Below, in pieces: positions 22,505 to 35,632 of a stretch of DNA of 64,000 nucleotides (within the stretch, counting starts at the first letter, position 1; every line of letters begins with the position of its first letter). The notes under the pieces were generated by a model that worked only from the letters and a program-made list of their open reading frames with translations, did no database searches and had not been told where the DNA came from. Position numbers and translations under genes: made by a program. The DNA lies in the NCBI RefSeq assembly GCF_964275005.1, contig NC_092701.1:12358288-12422287 (forward strand), given 5' to 3'. The stretch is from Diadema setosum. Taxonomy: Eukaryota > Echinodermata > Echinoidea > Diadematoida > Diadematidae.

Positions 22505-25500
22505 GTATCTAGACTGTCAGTAAAGTTAGTAATACTAGTACTACAATGTACATGTAGTCAGCTGGTCAGATGGTTGAAAATAGCTACCGGTACTTGAAGA
22601 GCTTAATGTGTAATTTACCAGTAAAGTTATTTTGCCATCTTCACTGCCTTTGCAAATTTACATGTTTGACATACATCTTTTACTTTCATGAGTTATGTTG
22701 TAGCATGGTAGAAGTCAGTGATGATACATTATATCGTCGGGTGAGAATGAGAAGGGCGTTAAGTTACCACGAAACCCAATGTTCAGGACAACTTAATGCC
22801 CTTCTCATTCTCAATTGACGATATGTGAATTCCCCCCCCCCCCCCCCCCCCCCGCAAAGTTCGATCACATCCTGTAGATCTTACATACTCGGGACAATAC
22901 TTTGAAAGGCTTTTAATATGTAGATTTGTTGTTTTTTGTTTATTTTTGTGTTATATTAGAGATTTCACGTCTTAAAGAAACTTTTTGAGTTATGTATTAT
23001 ACAAAGCTGAGAATAGGATCGCTCATGATCATACATTAACAAAGATGAACCTTGCTGGAATTAAAGAAAGCACTTACTGCAAATTGTAATCATTTGGGTG
23101 ACAAATGGGCATGATGGCTATACAATTATCATTCTAGTAGTTCAGAGAGTTCAAATGCCTTTTTAGGAAAGTGAGTTTGTATTAATCATATCATTTGCAT
23201 AAGTCACAGATGTAGAATTGAAACTATTAAAACCCTATATTCCCTGGTACAATGTACATGTATAATTACATAATTTCAATATCATTTCATTGCTCGTTGC
23301 ATTCCATGCTTCAGGTCTCCACGAACTTGTACGCAAAGCCCAGCTCTCTAAACTACTGCATCAAATGAGACAACTCTTTCCCAGTGAATATGGCTTCTAC
23401 CCAAAAACGTGGATCCTTCCGGAGCAGTACCACGTGTTCTGTGCGGAGGTCGCCACGTTTGTTCAGAAGAATCCCCGATCGAAGCCAGTCTTCATCGTCA
23501 AACCGGATGATGGAAGTCAGGTTTGTGCGACTCGAAAACGTAACTCAATGTAGATTGTTGTCAGTGTGCTTACCACTGTAGCTGGTGGTAGATGTGGCTA
23601 GGTATAGTAAGAGCAACAAGATTTTCATTGGGTTGCTGAAGTTGCTGCACGATGTTGCTGAATATAAAATTCCAACCTCTCACTGCCGTAGGTTGCTACA
23701 GGTTGACATTGTAAGTTGAAACTTGTTCCTTTTTGGAGATTATTAACTTGAATTCTTATTTCTAACTCTTGTGCATAAATATGCCAGTTTCGTTTTAGAT
23801 ACTTAAAATTTATATAAACAAAAGTAATTGATCTGATCACTTGGTGTAATTAACTACAGTTTGTAGTAAGGCATGAATACTCGAATGAAACAACTTTTTT
23901 TTTGTCTGTCATACTAACATTGTAGCAGTCTCTTACAGGTAAGGCTATTTGTGCAAACCTATGTCATTCTGTCTTATGACAGAGATTGATTTGCAGTGTC
24001 TTTATATCAGCAAAATATCTTTTTATTTTGGGCCTCAAGGTAAAACTTCAAGCACTGAGGGGGAAAAAAGAATGAATGGATGTTCTATTACTATTTTCAT
24101 TTGACGACTACTGCCTACTCATAAAGCCAAGAAACGGGACGTTTAGTTTGAATAGAGGTCAGTCCATAACTGGTAGTTTAGGAAAATACAAAGTAGCTGC
24201 AGTGTGTTGTTTTAAAACAATTTTGAAACAAAAAATAACAATAATTGAAATTCCAACAGTATTTTGATTAATGATTGCTCCCTACACGTTTAGTTGCAGT
24301 TGAAGTTGAAGTTGCCAAGAACAGAGGGCTTTTAGTTCAATTGAAGGACATGTCTATAGATAGTTCGAAAGTACAAAATGACCTTTGTGTATTGCTTTAT
24401 CTTCTTCAGGGAGATGGGATCTATTTAATCAACAACCCTCACCACATGTCTAACATGGGACTGGTGAAGCCGGCCATTGTTCAGGAGTACGTCCAGAAGC
24501 CCCTCCTTCTTGAAAGGCTGAAGTTTGACCTGCGCATCTACGTGCTTCTGGCCTCCATCTCCCCACTCCGCATCTACATCTGCAAGGAGGGCCTGGCGCG
24601 CTTCTGCACCGTGCCCTACCAGCCGCCCAACGCCCGCAACCTCCACGTCACCTACATGCACCTCACCAACTACTCGCTCAACAAGTACAGCCACAGCTTC
24701 GTGCATACCGACGCCACTGACCGCGGGAGCAAGCGCACCACCAGCAGCGTCTTTGCCACCCTGGCCAACCGCGGCCTGGACACCATGCAGCTGTGGGAGA
24801 AGATCCAGGAGCTGGTCATCAAGACGATCACGGCCATGCTGCCAGATCTCCGTGTCATCATGGAGGCTGAGCTCCCAGCCAAAAGGATGAACCCATCTTG
24901 CTTTCAGGTAAATTCCATATCTAATCTGATCACTGCCCTGGTGGTTTCTTCTTACACTACACATGATATTACTGGCTGTTTGATATTCCAAACCTCTCCT
25001 TGAATTTGGCAATCATTACAAGTACCATATGCTGTCATAGAGTTAAGACTGTGACTAGATTACTTGCTAATGAGATGAGATTTAGATTAAGAATATACAC
25101 AAATGCTGCATATTTAATTCCATCATGGGTGGTTCTGGTTTGATACTGCCCCCATCATATGTCTGGGTTGTTATACATTTTGTAGTACAGTGGTTGAGGA
25201 CAGTTGGCAGAAACAGTTAGATTTTGAAATGAACTCTTTGAATGAAGTTACATAAATCCATGTTTAGTATATGGACTCTAAACTTGTCAAGATTCTGGGC
25301 TGTTTTCACACAATCTGGGAGCAAAGTCCATTTAGGGACAATATGGGGATTGAGGGAGTGCTATAAAACAGGAAAATTTTGCAAGAGTAATTTTTTGCAC
25401 TGGGCTTGGTAAGATGAATTTCCCTCATTTCTAATTTCTCAAAATGAAAAATATGAAGTAGTATTGCTTGCATAAAGAAACTAGAAATGTCGCTACGGCG

Positions 25501-28500
25501 ACTGGTGTATGCCTCCGCCATAATACGTGGTTCTCCTAATAGGTCTATAGTACAATGTCTTGACAATGTGTGATGACAGTTTCACACAATTGGCAAAATA
25601 TTAAAATGACAGGTTTGCCACAAATGTGCTGAATGTTCACTTTCCTAGAACTAGGTTCAATTGGATGAATGATTAAAACGTCAGAGTGCAGGTATTTGGG
25701 GGAACTGATGATTTTCACTTGACTTTTGACCCTTTTACAAGTTTATGCATTGAGTAATTTTCAAGGTATTGAGAAAAAGTATAATTTCAGTATCAAATGG
25801 TAAAATAGTATTATCGAAACCTGGCCTTTGACCTTTGACCCCACAGTTCCAAAGAGAATCACTGTTAGGTAGAACATGCATAAATATGTAAGTTTCATGA
25901 CAATACCTTGAGTTATTTTTGAGATATGGAGGAAAAAGTGCAATTTAGCACTTTCACTTGACCTTTTGACCTTTGAACTTTTGGCAAGAAACTTCCCACA
26001 GAATATGTATTGGGTTATACATGCATACATCAAGTTTTAAAAAAATCCTTCAGGCACTGCATAAATATAAGGGAAGTAGTTATATTTTGAGGAGTTGACC
26101 ATGACCTTTGACCCCCTGATCTTTGACCCATGACCCCCAACTTCCCTAGATAATCACTGCTCATCGGTACAAGCATATATACTAAGTTCCATGAAGATAC
26201 CTTGAACCATTTGCGAGATATGGAGAAAAACATGAAATTTCAATTTTTTTTTTCACAAAATAACCTTTGACCTTTGACCTTTGACCCTGTGACCCTAAAA
26301 TCCACACAAAGTATCATCCCCCAAGGATATACCCTCATACCAAGTTTGATGCAAAACCACCACACGGTTCTTGAGATATCGACAAAAACAAAACGGGACG
26401 GACGTACGGACGTACGGACGGATGGACGACCCGAAAACATAATGCCTCCGGCCACTTCGTTGGCGGAGGCATAAAAAAAATATGTATTTTTTTATTTTCA
26501 CACAAGTTTCCACTCCGGGAAAATTTCCACTTTTGCAGCACTTCAGACGATTTGTGCTAAATTTGGGCATTCTGCAGGGGATCTGGCCATGTAAACAGTG
26601 AAGAGTGATTTCCTATATTTTGTAGATGAGGCATAGCTCGCTTTACCTGATCTGGTGTAGTGATGGCAGTATTTCCAAACGACTTCAGACTTTCTGAGAG
26701 CATATTTTCCTTAGATGCATTGTGCATTTATGGCTTGATTTTGATGTTTGTCATCATCTTCATCCTTTGCGCCTCATTTGCTCTTGTCCAGATCCTGGGA
26801 TTTGATATCCTGCTGGCCAGTAACCTGCAGCCGATACTGCTTGAGGTCAATGCCAACCCAAGCCTGCGACTGGACTTTGAGAACCACCTGCCCAATGGCT
26901 CCATGGAGCTTCTTCCTAGCCCTGTCGACGAGGAGATTAAAATCCCTCTGGTCACCGATGTGCTGCGATTGATGCGACCGGGCAAGATGTCCAAGGTGCC
27001 AAGGTGAGTGTTGTTCACACCTGCTAATTTTTTTTTTTCTTTTTCTACAAGTTCAATGTAGTATTCCCCCTTGCACTCCATCTCACTCCTATAAAAATGA
27101 TTAGTCATTGTTAAGAAAATCTATATGACAATGCAAAATACTGAATCGGATGCCTCCAGGTTAAGTGAAAGATTCGAGTGACAATTTGATACCTTTCTAT
27201 TTCATCAGAATGCTAACATTTGAAGCAATATATTTTATATTAGCTGCTGTCTGTTTGCACTTCACATCATCGTAAGATAATTTTTTTTACATGTACAGTC
27301 AAACCTGTCTATAGCGGCCACCCAAGGGAGACGGAAAAAGTGGCTGTTATAGACAGGTGGCCGCTATAGACAGGTAATCCAACTTTGTGTGCATTGCTTA
27401 CATGTACATGTATCATCATTGTACCCTTACATGTATATACATGTATGTGTGTACGTATGCACACACCGTGTGTTTCATGAATTTAACCATGCCGGTGTAT
27501 ATGAAATTGTTGCATAGTAGTATGTCGTGAAGAAAGCTTAACACTAGTGCATTATTATTACTGAATGAGGGATGAATGGAGCGGTGGCGATCACTGAACG
27601 TTGCCAGCACTGTTACAAAGCAGAAAAACATGCTGAATTATCGGCTCGGCTAAGGCTCCATTGGGTTTTTGGCTGCTATAGACAGGTTAAAATCTACCGC
27701 GAGAAACAAAATTTGTGGCCGCTGGCCGCGTTAGACAGGTGGTCGTTATACACAGGGTCTTTAACAGGGCTTTTCTCTCGGGGGGGGGGGGGGATTTTTC
27801 AGTAGCCGCTATAGACAGGTGGTCACTATAGACAGGTGGCCGCTAAGGCAGGTTTGACTGTAGTAAGTTATGTAACTCACCAGAAATCCAAAAGCTATGT
27901 AAATGCAACAGTTTGTGCAGTAATTGGGTTTTATTGCAAGTGATTGACAAGTTGCCCTTCAACGACATGAATAAACAGATTATTCAGTGTTGTATAGTAG
28001 TAGCCATGATAAAAAATCATGGGCATACTATACTATAGTATAGTATGGCTTTGCTTCGCAAACGAAGATTTACTATACTATACTATACTATACTATATTA
28101 TATTTTGGATCAAAAATCTATCCTCTGGTGATTGGTTGAAAGAGCTTCATGTGATTATAGGTATTTTCAGCTATTTCAGAAAGCTATGCATTTATTACAG
28201 TACTACAATAACTCTACTTGCACTCCCATAATACAACTACAGCTGTACACCACATAACGGTGGTATTTTTAGCCTGTTCATAGTATGCCATTCTACTCCT
28301 TCAGATGTTACAAATTATTTACATATTATTCTAATCAAAATAGCTGCAAAGAATTTCCAAATGCCATGCCCAGTGTTCAAGCAAATAGATAAATGTGTAA
28401 TTTTCTTTCCATTTTTTTTTACAAAATGTAACTTCAGACAATGAAAAACAAAGCACACTGCGAGTATCCAATGATATTTGTGTACACTCACATGTGGCAT

Positions 28501-31103
28501 ATCAATGGCAGATTAAACAAAAATATCTTTACATTATGTTAACGTCATGCATGCAAGTATGTTCTCACTCTAACCAAGAGGCATGCCATTGATTTTTGCC
28601 TGAGGCTGGATATGGCAGAGCATTCTTTATGAGGTGGAAAAAATCAATACTGTGTAACATAAATGTGTAGCAAATGGTCAATAAGAGTGTGCACGAACTC
28701 CCTCTCTGACCCCCATCACAATTCTATAGATTTCAGCCTTGAAGTCTGCCTGTATTGAAACACTACAATCAATTCTTCATTTGCTCAATGGATGGTTGAG
28801 CAAAAGTGTGAACCCCAAGTACCCTACCCCCCCAAAAAAAAAAGTCCCACAGAAAACAGAAACTACTAACTAAACAACAGCAAAGCACTGTATAGCAATC
28901 AACTCATCCCTGAGGGACTCAATGTGGAAGGTATAATAGATTGGACATTGGTATGATGTCTCTTTATTTCATTACCATGCAGAGGGTAAATCATCATAGA
29001 GATATTATTTTTGATCCACACAATACCTTGCAAAATACAAATGATGAGCAGTGGAGTGATATTGGATAGATGCCAAGTAAATCATGTTACACGCCACCTC
29101 ATGTTTCAGTTGTCTTTAAAATCAGTAGAGTTATTACAATAAACAGATTAGTACAGTTACCATGAAAATCAGGCAAAGGAGGAGAAAGATTTGACCTTTT
29201 ATAGCTTCACATATTTCCTCGAAGCCATGATTGGTCAAAATCTTGAAGGAGATTACTGAGTTTACTGTAGAGCAGGATATTTTCACTGCATGAAATTTTC
29301 ACCAAATTGAGCTGGCGGCCTTTTTCGCAGCATGAAATTTGTGCAAATTGCCACTGGCATTTAATGCACATAGCGTAAACAACTTTCACTTGTATTTTAA
29401 TTTTGCGAATCTTGGCTCTTGGGTAATTTGCAAATTTAAAATGCAAACAAACATTTTCTGTTTCACAGTGTAATGTCTTCACCTCCATCATGACTTACAT
29501 CATAACTTCGCAGTTATGACTTTTATTTCTAAAGAGTTATACTTGGTAAATCATCACCCAAACTGAGTGTTTTGGTCGTTCTGATGTTTAAACCAGAAAG
29601 AGAGCTATGAGGCACTGTCATTATCACCTCATCTTACTTTCACATGTACATGTAGATGTAATCCATATCTCTAAAAGCTTACATAATCACACAACTCCTT
29701 CTGTTCCTTATTCTACCTTTTTATTTCAAGAGGTAATCAGCTTTGTCTTGTGTGTTGTTCACACAAACATGGTTTGCAGACATAAAAAGTTACCACTGGC
29801 AAGGGATTATACCCTATACAGTGCTTTAAGCAGTAAGGTAGCATGTATATATTTTAGCATGTGTATATTTGTGCATGAGCTGTGAGCTTTGTGAGAAGCA
29901 AGTTACAACTATCAATTTGTCCTGTCCATTTGTATATGTACATAGGAGTGCCGCATCAGTAATGGCCGCCAAGCGCAACCAGATCCAGGTGGTCAATCTA
30001 GATGAAGCCGGCGTGGACGATCCACCCCAAGAGAGGACGAGTGAGGATGCAGGGGCTGAGGACGAAGAGGAGGACCCCCTCTATGGTTCCTGTCTGGAGG
30101 AGATCTGGCCCAGGAAGTTTGCCAGCGAGTACGAGCACCTGCGGGTTATGGAGCGCGTGGCTGCCTTCTTCAACCTCTTCCTTGGCGTGCGGGGAGCGCA
30201 GCGCATGGGGGCCACTGGATTCCGGACCTTCTGCAGGTAACTAATTGCTGGTGAATCCAAATACCCTGAGTTTATTTTAATTTTATTCCAACTCAATATG
30301 TGCCCCTGAGACCATAATTGTAAAATGGGTTGTAGAACTGGTATATTTTGCTGGGGGGGGGGGGGGGGGGGTTCCCCACAAATGTTTAAACTGACTACTA
30401 TTTATAGTCATCAACTGCAAGAATATTTCTTCCATAACACTAATGCAAGGTATATTGTCTCCAGAACAAACCTTTCTTATGAAGAGGGATAATACCATAG
30501 TACTTATTTTTCATTCATTCCCTATGATTCTCTGTGGTAAATTAAACCAATCATGATTTTGTCTCATAGTTCCCAATGCATGAATTTATTATACTCGAGA
30601 GGTATATGGCAAATAGAGTAGCTGATTGCTTATTGCACAGACATTTTTAGTGTCTACCCTATCCATCTTGTTCATTTGTATGCTTGTCATTGGAAAGCCA
30701 TTTTACTTTTCTAGTCAGGAAGTGTTGATATTTTCTAAATTTTGCCTTGTGCATCGTTTTATCTGATGTCAGAAAATGCAAGCTTTGCCAGAGCGGCTTC
30801 TCAATGGCTGCAGCAGACATCATGTACATCGACATCGCTCGGCGCTGGAATGAGCAGAATTGCGAGGCCGTGGCAGCAGGCATGTGCTTTGGGGCGTTCC
30901 TGGAAGCCTTCTTCTTGCTGGCCAGGAGGAAGGTGCGAGGAGACACCCTGTGCGACAGGGTGATGGCACTGGTAGAGCACTGCGAGACCAGCCTGAGTGA
31001 GGACCGGGCGTGTCACCGAAGGGGGCTGCCGTTGTCACGGCGACTGGTCCGGCCCATGATGGCCGCCAGGGGACTCCAGCACAAGGATGGCTCGGAGAAT
31101 TGA
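20483..31103 (+). CDS. TTLL11: TTLL11-type tubulin polyglutamylase, complete seven-exon gene
   Basis: TTLL11 enzymes add glutamate chains to tubulin tails, mainly on ciliary, centriolar and spindle microtubules, using an ATP-grasp fold. Exons are 20483-20923, 21944-22049, 23315-23520, 24410-24907, 26792-27003, 29946-30236 and 30773-31103, all GT-AG, with phases joining into 694 codons and TGA. Residues 1-118 are an unconserved basic, coiled-coil-like extension (RRRRHN at 113-118). The TTL core starts near 119 (SLNELGWRWKE 137-147). ATP-grasp landmarks: KPDDGSQGDGIYLI 245-258, the KFDLRIYVLL segment in exon 4, HLTNYSLNKY, and LLEVNANPS with Glu435 and Asn437 as probable metal ligands. The C-terminal part (SMAAADIMYIDIARRWN) matches TTLL11 rather than other TTLLs. 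The start is supported by an in-frame TGA five codons upstream. Confidence 0.93.
21944..22049 (+). CDS. TTLL11: TTLL11 exon 2
   Basis: A 106-nt exon after a TTTTGCAG acceptor, ending at GTGAGT. Encodes KFPCDLFWNANSFFDCENIP then LAGMVNKVPG, matching the PCDIYWHG...VNKFPG block of the family. Too short and ATG-poor to show as a long open frame. Confidence 0.88.
22440..22504. repeat. (ATCT)n microsatellite
   Basis: About a dozen near-perfect ATCT repeats in TTLL11 intron 2. Confidence 0.95.
22731..22824. repeat. 94-bp foldback element
   Basis: Left arm ATATCGTC...GAGAATGAGAAGGGCGTTAAG and right arm CTTAATGCCCTTCTCATTCTC...GACGATAT are inverted over about 35 bp with a 24-bp spacer. Probably a miniature transposon; no flanking duplication identified. 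Followed by a C-homopolymer tract at about 22833-22853. Confidence 0.75.
23315..23520 (+). CDS. TTLL11: TTLL11 exon 3
   Basis: A 206-nt exon, TTCAG acceptor, GTTTGT donor. Encodes GLHELVRKAQLSKLLHQMRQ, LFPSEYGFYPKTWILPEQYH and ends KPVFIVKPDDGSQ, which enters the ATP-binding loop completed by exon 4. Confidence 0.94.
24410..24907 (+). CDS. TTLL11: TTLL11 exon 4, ATP-grasp core
   Basis: 166 codons, phase 0 on both sides, the most conserved and GC-rich exon of the gene. Contains GDGIYLINNPHHMSNM, PAIVQEYVQKPLLLERLKFD, RIYVLLASISPLRIYICKEG and HLTNYSLNKYSHSFVHTDAT. Long open frames on the opposite strand are shadows. Confidence 0.96.
25508..26473. mobile_element. 0.97-kb inverted-repeat element rich in GACCTTTGACC words
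   Basis: TATGCCTCCGCC at 25508 and its reverse complement GGCGGAGGCATA at 26462-26473. The interior repeats 'gaccttgaccttt'-type phrases (25827-25840, 25958-25978, 26103-26130, 26262-26286), TTTGAGATATGGAG-like blocks, and a GGACGGACGTACGGACG run near the right end. No coding frame. It lies in TTLL11 intron 4. Confidence 0.7.
26792..27003 (+). CDS. TTLL11: TTLL11 exon 5, metal-binding motif
   Basis: A 212-nt exon after GTCCAG, donor GTGAGT. Encodes ILGFDILLASNLQPILLEVN, ANPSLRLDFENHLPNG and SPVDEEIKIPLVTDVLRLMR. The LLEVNANPS segment is the hallmark Mg-ATP site of TTL enzymes. Confidence 0.95.
27296..27860. mobile_element. 565-bp TA-flanked inverted-repeat element (family B, copy 1)
   Basis: The left end is CAGTCAAACCTGTCTATAGC and the reversed right end is CAGTCAAACCTGCCTTAGCG. 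TA flanks both ends (27294-27295 and 27861-27862), as for Tc1/mariner-type elements. The word GACAGGTGGCCGCTATAGAC recurs inside both termini. A G-homopolymer lies at 27780-27792. A copy with a truncated right end is at 39737-40337. TTLL11 intron 5. Confidence 0.78.
27863..29945. other. TTLL11 intron 5, remainder
   Basis: AT-rich intronic DNA without coding signal. Besides a 24-bp palindrome at 28024-28047, a decayed repeat with TTTTCACTGCATGAAATTTT and TTTTTCGCAGCATGAAATTT is visible at 29279-29345. Confidence 0.5.
28024..28047. repeat. 24-bp TACTA/TAGTA palindrome plus (TACTA)n
   Basis: A perfect palindrome built from CATACTATACTA and its reverse complement, followed after 20 bases by a run of ACTAT units to about 28096 that could extend the hairpin. 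Confidence 0.8.
29946..30236 (+). CDS. TTLL11: TTLL11 exon 6
   Basis: A 291-nt exon, ATAG acceptor, GTAACT donor. Starts with an acidic low-complexity stretch, then CLEEIWPRKFASEYEHLRVM and LFLGVRGAQRMGATGFRTF, matching the post-catalytic region of TTLL11. Confidence 0.92.
30773..31103 (+). CDS. TTLL11: TTLL11 exon 7 and stop
   Basis: Encodes KCKLCQSGFSMAAADIMYID, IARRWNEQNCEAVAAGMC and FGAFLEAFFLLARRKVRG, then a variable basic tail ending HKDGSEN and TGA. The SMAA-DI-YIDI-RRWN block is diagnostic for TTLL11. Confidence 0.93.
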
Positions 31104-31659
31104 GGCGTTCCATTTGAACAATAACAAGCATTGTCACTGGAATCATGGTGGAGTTCAAAGTTTGTATTTTCATATACTTGCCTTTAAGTTACCATTATGT
31201 ATTCCTGCAGTTATCTTTGAAGGTATCTATAAATCCAAACACACATTCAACTGATAAGCAACCTTTTTTTTTTTTTTGGGGGGGGGGGGGGGGGAGGGGG
31301 AGGCACCGGGGAAAGCATATGGTATTGGTGTGTTGTGAAGAGAAGTGTGGAAGTATTAAATGTACGCAGTAAGTTGTAACAAGTGCAATGTCTCAAGTTT
31401 CTTGTAAAATTGTTGGCTATATTGTAGGATATTCTGACGTCTAAGCTGTTATCTCAGCAAGAAGTATTTGTAAGTTTTAATGGCATTAAACTTTGCTTTT
31501 CTAAGCAATACTCAGTTAGTGCCTGTGGTGAAGGCAATGTCCTCTCAAGTTTTGACTTTTTTTTTAGTGGTATTAATAGTATTATTAGTCCCTGATAGTG
31601 GACTTTGTGCCCCTCAACTCAAGTGACCTTGGTTGGTACTCTAAATCAATCGCGGTCTC

Positions 31660-31699
<40 letters not shown>

Positions 31700-34600
31700 A
31701 TTATCAAACTTAAGAAACATTTCCCACAGGTCTGTTTGTGTGAGTAATTTCACAAAACCCAAGCTGAAGCAGAATCTTACACAGAACACAGATTGTTTAC
31801 CCTTCACCAACTTTGCGTAGATGAAGCCAACTCACAACTTGTCTCATCTCTATTTTAGTTTGTATTTTCTAAATTCAGAAAATAAATGAAAATATTGAAA
31901 GTTTCAATAATCTACAATATTTCTGAGAGAACAACTTGTTCAAAATATGTTCAGGATCCTCATTGCAAAGGTGGTCAATGTACATTACCATGTAAATGTT
32001 ATGGATAGGGCAGCAGGTAACAAGCAGAATTTTCCAAACCACAGAAAACATTCCACCAATGAGGAAATCATTCCATTGATGGAATTATCATGGAGCAAGA
32101 TATTATGAAAGTGTATTGCTTTATAAATTTCTCATAATTCAACTCCATAGTTTTTTGTTTGTCATAAATGTATTGTGACTAATTTTTGTTTCTTCCTTCA
32201 ACTCAGTCATGATATTAATGCATTAATGCAAAACTCTGCAATATTATTTCTGATAGTTATAGAAGTCCTAAAAAGCCCTTCTAATTTAATTCTTTTTATC
32301 AAAACAAAATCATAAGGATCATAACATGAGGTGCTTTCTCATTTGTAAAGTTTCCCAGAATACCTCTGTGCATTGTGCAGTGATAGAGCATGCATGTCCA
32401 TGTTTATATTGGCCATAACAAACCTATGATGAGGCTGATTTTTGAAACAACATCCATGAATTAATTACCATATGTTATATAATCAGTCAATCGATCAGTT
32501 AGGTGAGTACCATTACAAATAACACAGGTTGAGCCTTAAAACAGAGTATATGGACCAAGTTTAGGCTTAGTTGTGAAATTTATTATTTTTTTTTTCCCTC
32601 TGAAAGAATGTATCCAGGGAAAGAATTTTCAGAAAGTGGATATAGGACAATGGAGTTGACTTAATGGAAACTTGAGTAAAATCAGGCAAACAAGGAAAAG
32701 ACTGATGAATGTTATTTCCTTTTATTTATTTATTTATCTATTTTTTCAGTATTCTTTACCTGTGTAGCCCCATCAGTGGTTTATACACTGTTACTCTTGG
32801 GAGCCCTGCAACTGGACTGTGAAATCGGATATAGAATAATTCAAATTACAATTTTTTTTTAATTCAAGAAATAGTTTCATCTATTATTTTGCTCCAGAAA
32901 AAGTAAGGATATTTCATGTGAACAAATTTTTGAAAACAGAAAATTTGAAAAGTTTTGAGATTATTCGGAAAGGTTAAGCTTTTATTCTTTCAAAAAGGAA
33001 GCAAATAAAGTACTTGAGAAGAGCCATTGTAATCATGCCACAAAGACATATGTTGAACAGTAACCCTAATGATGCCATTTTAAAATGAATTTGCCGACAT
33101 TCAAACAGTCATTCCTTTATTTTTATTTTACAAATGTTTAATTACTTGTGTTTTACCTGCATCTAGCGATAAGTTTTCCCTGGGGTGAATGTCTATGTAC
33201 ATGTAGTGTTTGTGCCAAAGCTAATAGCGATTTAGTGCAAAATATAGATTCTTCTCTGTATGCTCATGCTTACATATTTATATCTCCATCATCTTGAAGG
33301 TGATTTTCACCTGAGTTGTTATTGAGTAATATCATTTGTGCTTCACCTTGCATTTTGTATTGATAAAGATCTTTTGTTCAGAGTGGAAAGAGAGTGATAT
33401 AATTATTTATTCCTCAAAATAATGCCGAATATGGCAGCACTAAAATAGGTGTGTGTATCTCTATATGGATGATCTAACTATACATTTTTGTTAACAAGTG
33501 TTCAGTGTCTGTTGAAGCAAAATTTTTAAAACTATTTCCATGTAGCATTTGCAGCATCAAACACAGCTGAGAAGTGTTTTAGAGCATCTAATAGTTGTAA
33601 GCTTGACTGGAGATATGCAGTCCAGTCGTGATTCAGAAACTAAAAGATGTCCTTCCAGGAATGAAAGCATGTGAGGAAAGTGTGAAAACCTCACAGACAT
33701 TTTTAACTGAATCATGCTTTGATTAAGGCACAAAGCATAAATGAAGACATCAAATATTACATCAATTTTTGAATCATGTGATATGTTATGCACATAATGA
33801 TACTATGCTGCTGATTGCTGTGATTGTTATTGATTAGAACTCTGTCAATAATTAATTTTGATCTATGCATATGTTTCTACATATGCAATATTTTGAAAAC
33901 AGTGTTCATAATATACCAGTTAATATAGAAAATGGTGATTTACAAGGGGAATATTATATTTTTTAGGTAATTGTACTGAAAAGAAAATATATTTGTAGAG
34001 GTCAGTATGTATTCATGTGTATATAACATTAAATTGATGAAAAAAAAATCCTCAAAGTGCAACTATATATTTGGATTGGTAGAATTTGTTTACTGTATGT
34101 TTGATGTTTCAGAACTACATATAAATGTATTTCAGATGAAGCCTGTGGACATACTTTTACTTGTTTGCATCACTGTCTGCTAATGTGAACACTAAGGACT
34201 TGTATAGAATGAGAAAATGTGAAGTGCTATGTACGCAGTACGGCCATCTAAAGGTAGACACATCATGTTTCTGATTGTACAAGCATTTTGCCTATAGGGG
34301 AAGAAAATTCATGTACAGACTGTCATGGTTTTAAGTATTAACGCTGTGCTAATGTGAAATATCTCCTGTAGTTTAATGGTCACTTGATCTCGTTCCAGTA
34401 TTATTTAAATTATTTCTCAGACCGGAATCCTAGTTAAAATTTAATCTATTGGCTATTTTAGAACTAGTGCACACTTGTTCCTGCATTTCTCAGTGTGTAG
34501 TCATTATGCATTGTCTGTTTGCAGAAGCAATGTGCCACATTTATTCATGCACTCAAAATATGCACAAGCCATGAACTAGGTTTACGATACACTTGTACCT

Positions 34601-35632
34601 TTTTTTTTTAAGACTCATCTCATAGTTTTTACATTGCTCTGTATCACCTTCTGTGTTTATAAATAATATGAGAGGAAAGAAGAAATATGATTCTTTCTAA
34701 AACATTCCCAGTGACTTGAGGTGCCTTGTACAGGTCTTTCCAAATGCCCCCTCGTCCCAATTTGTCGAATTATTATACAGCTGTATGGTGCATTGGCTAT
34801 GAACAACTTTGATAATGTTGAGCCAATATGAACAATTTTCATGATAATATTACATTCATACCGTGTAAGTAATAATACCAAACTCAGTACCAGTATGTGA
34901 AATTACACACTGAAACAAACTCGATGAGCATATTACAAAGAGTTTGCTTGCTCTCTATTTGCATCTTACCGCTTTTCGCATACTATCTAATACAAAATTT
35001 TACCCTACTTTAAAAACCTCCCTAAATATTGCCATTATTGTTAAGGATTGTCCACAAAGTATTAAAATATTCATTGATGTCATTTCAAAATTGAGACCCA
35101 ATTTAAAGCCTAAAGGGTGACGGATACTCAATGCATGCTTCATTTCTTGTGAAATGTTACATTCTGTATTCATTTTGCCAACATACCACGCAAATTTGAA
35201 AGCAAGTACAACCTCTATGTAGGAGAAGAGGGCTATGTATAGTGTGTATATTGCTTAACTCGTAGAAAACTGGTATTCAAAAGTTTAACAAATGTGTATT
35301 ATCAGGTCTAGCTGAGTGATATCAGGAGCTCTGTATTCTGCGAGTCAATCTTGCCATATTGTGTGCTTATTTGCTGTTTTCCTTTTTGCTGCACAACTGA
35401 GGTGACGTTTGATGGTTTTGAATTTATTGTCGCTTTTCTCAACTCGGTGGCATTGGCCTTTACAATATGCACACAACTGAACTTCAGCATTTCTTGACTG
35501 TGTTATTCAAGTGTGGGGACTTTGTGTGGTCGCAATCTTTTTGTGTTGATGTGGCAAACTGATGGCTTATATTAATGTTCTAGAGGCCAGCTGAGAGCCT
35601 GTAAGGGTGGGGGATTAATTACGTTTCAACTA
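31104..35632. other. TTLL11 3' flank, possible long 3' untranslated region
   Basis: AT-rich, with no conserved coding exon. AATAAA signals occur at 31881-31886 and 36415-36420, so the transcript may end near 31.9 kb or extend to about 36.4 kb; the sequence alone does not decide. A 34-base A tract lies at 31664-31697 and a G-rich tract at about 31279-31303. Confidence 0.4.
31664..31697. repeat. 34-bp A homopolymer
   Basis: Uninterrupted A tract 561 bp after the TTLL11 stop. No preceding processed-gene body or SINE is apparent, so it is not clearly a retroposon tail. Confidence 0.9.

Noticed and set aside
24425..25012. 195-codon minus-strand frame
   Set aside because: Mirror of the GC-rich TTLL11 exon 4; no homology and no splice support.
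27391..27440. Frequent TACATGTACATG words across the window as a regulatory code
   Set aside because: They are scattered without regular spacing or consistent position relative to genes; likely compositional or microsatellite-like.
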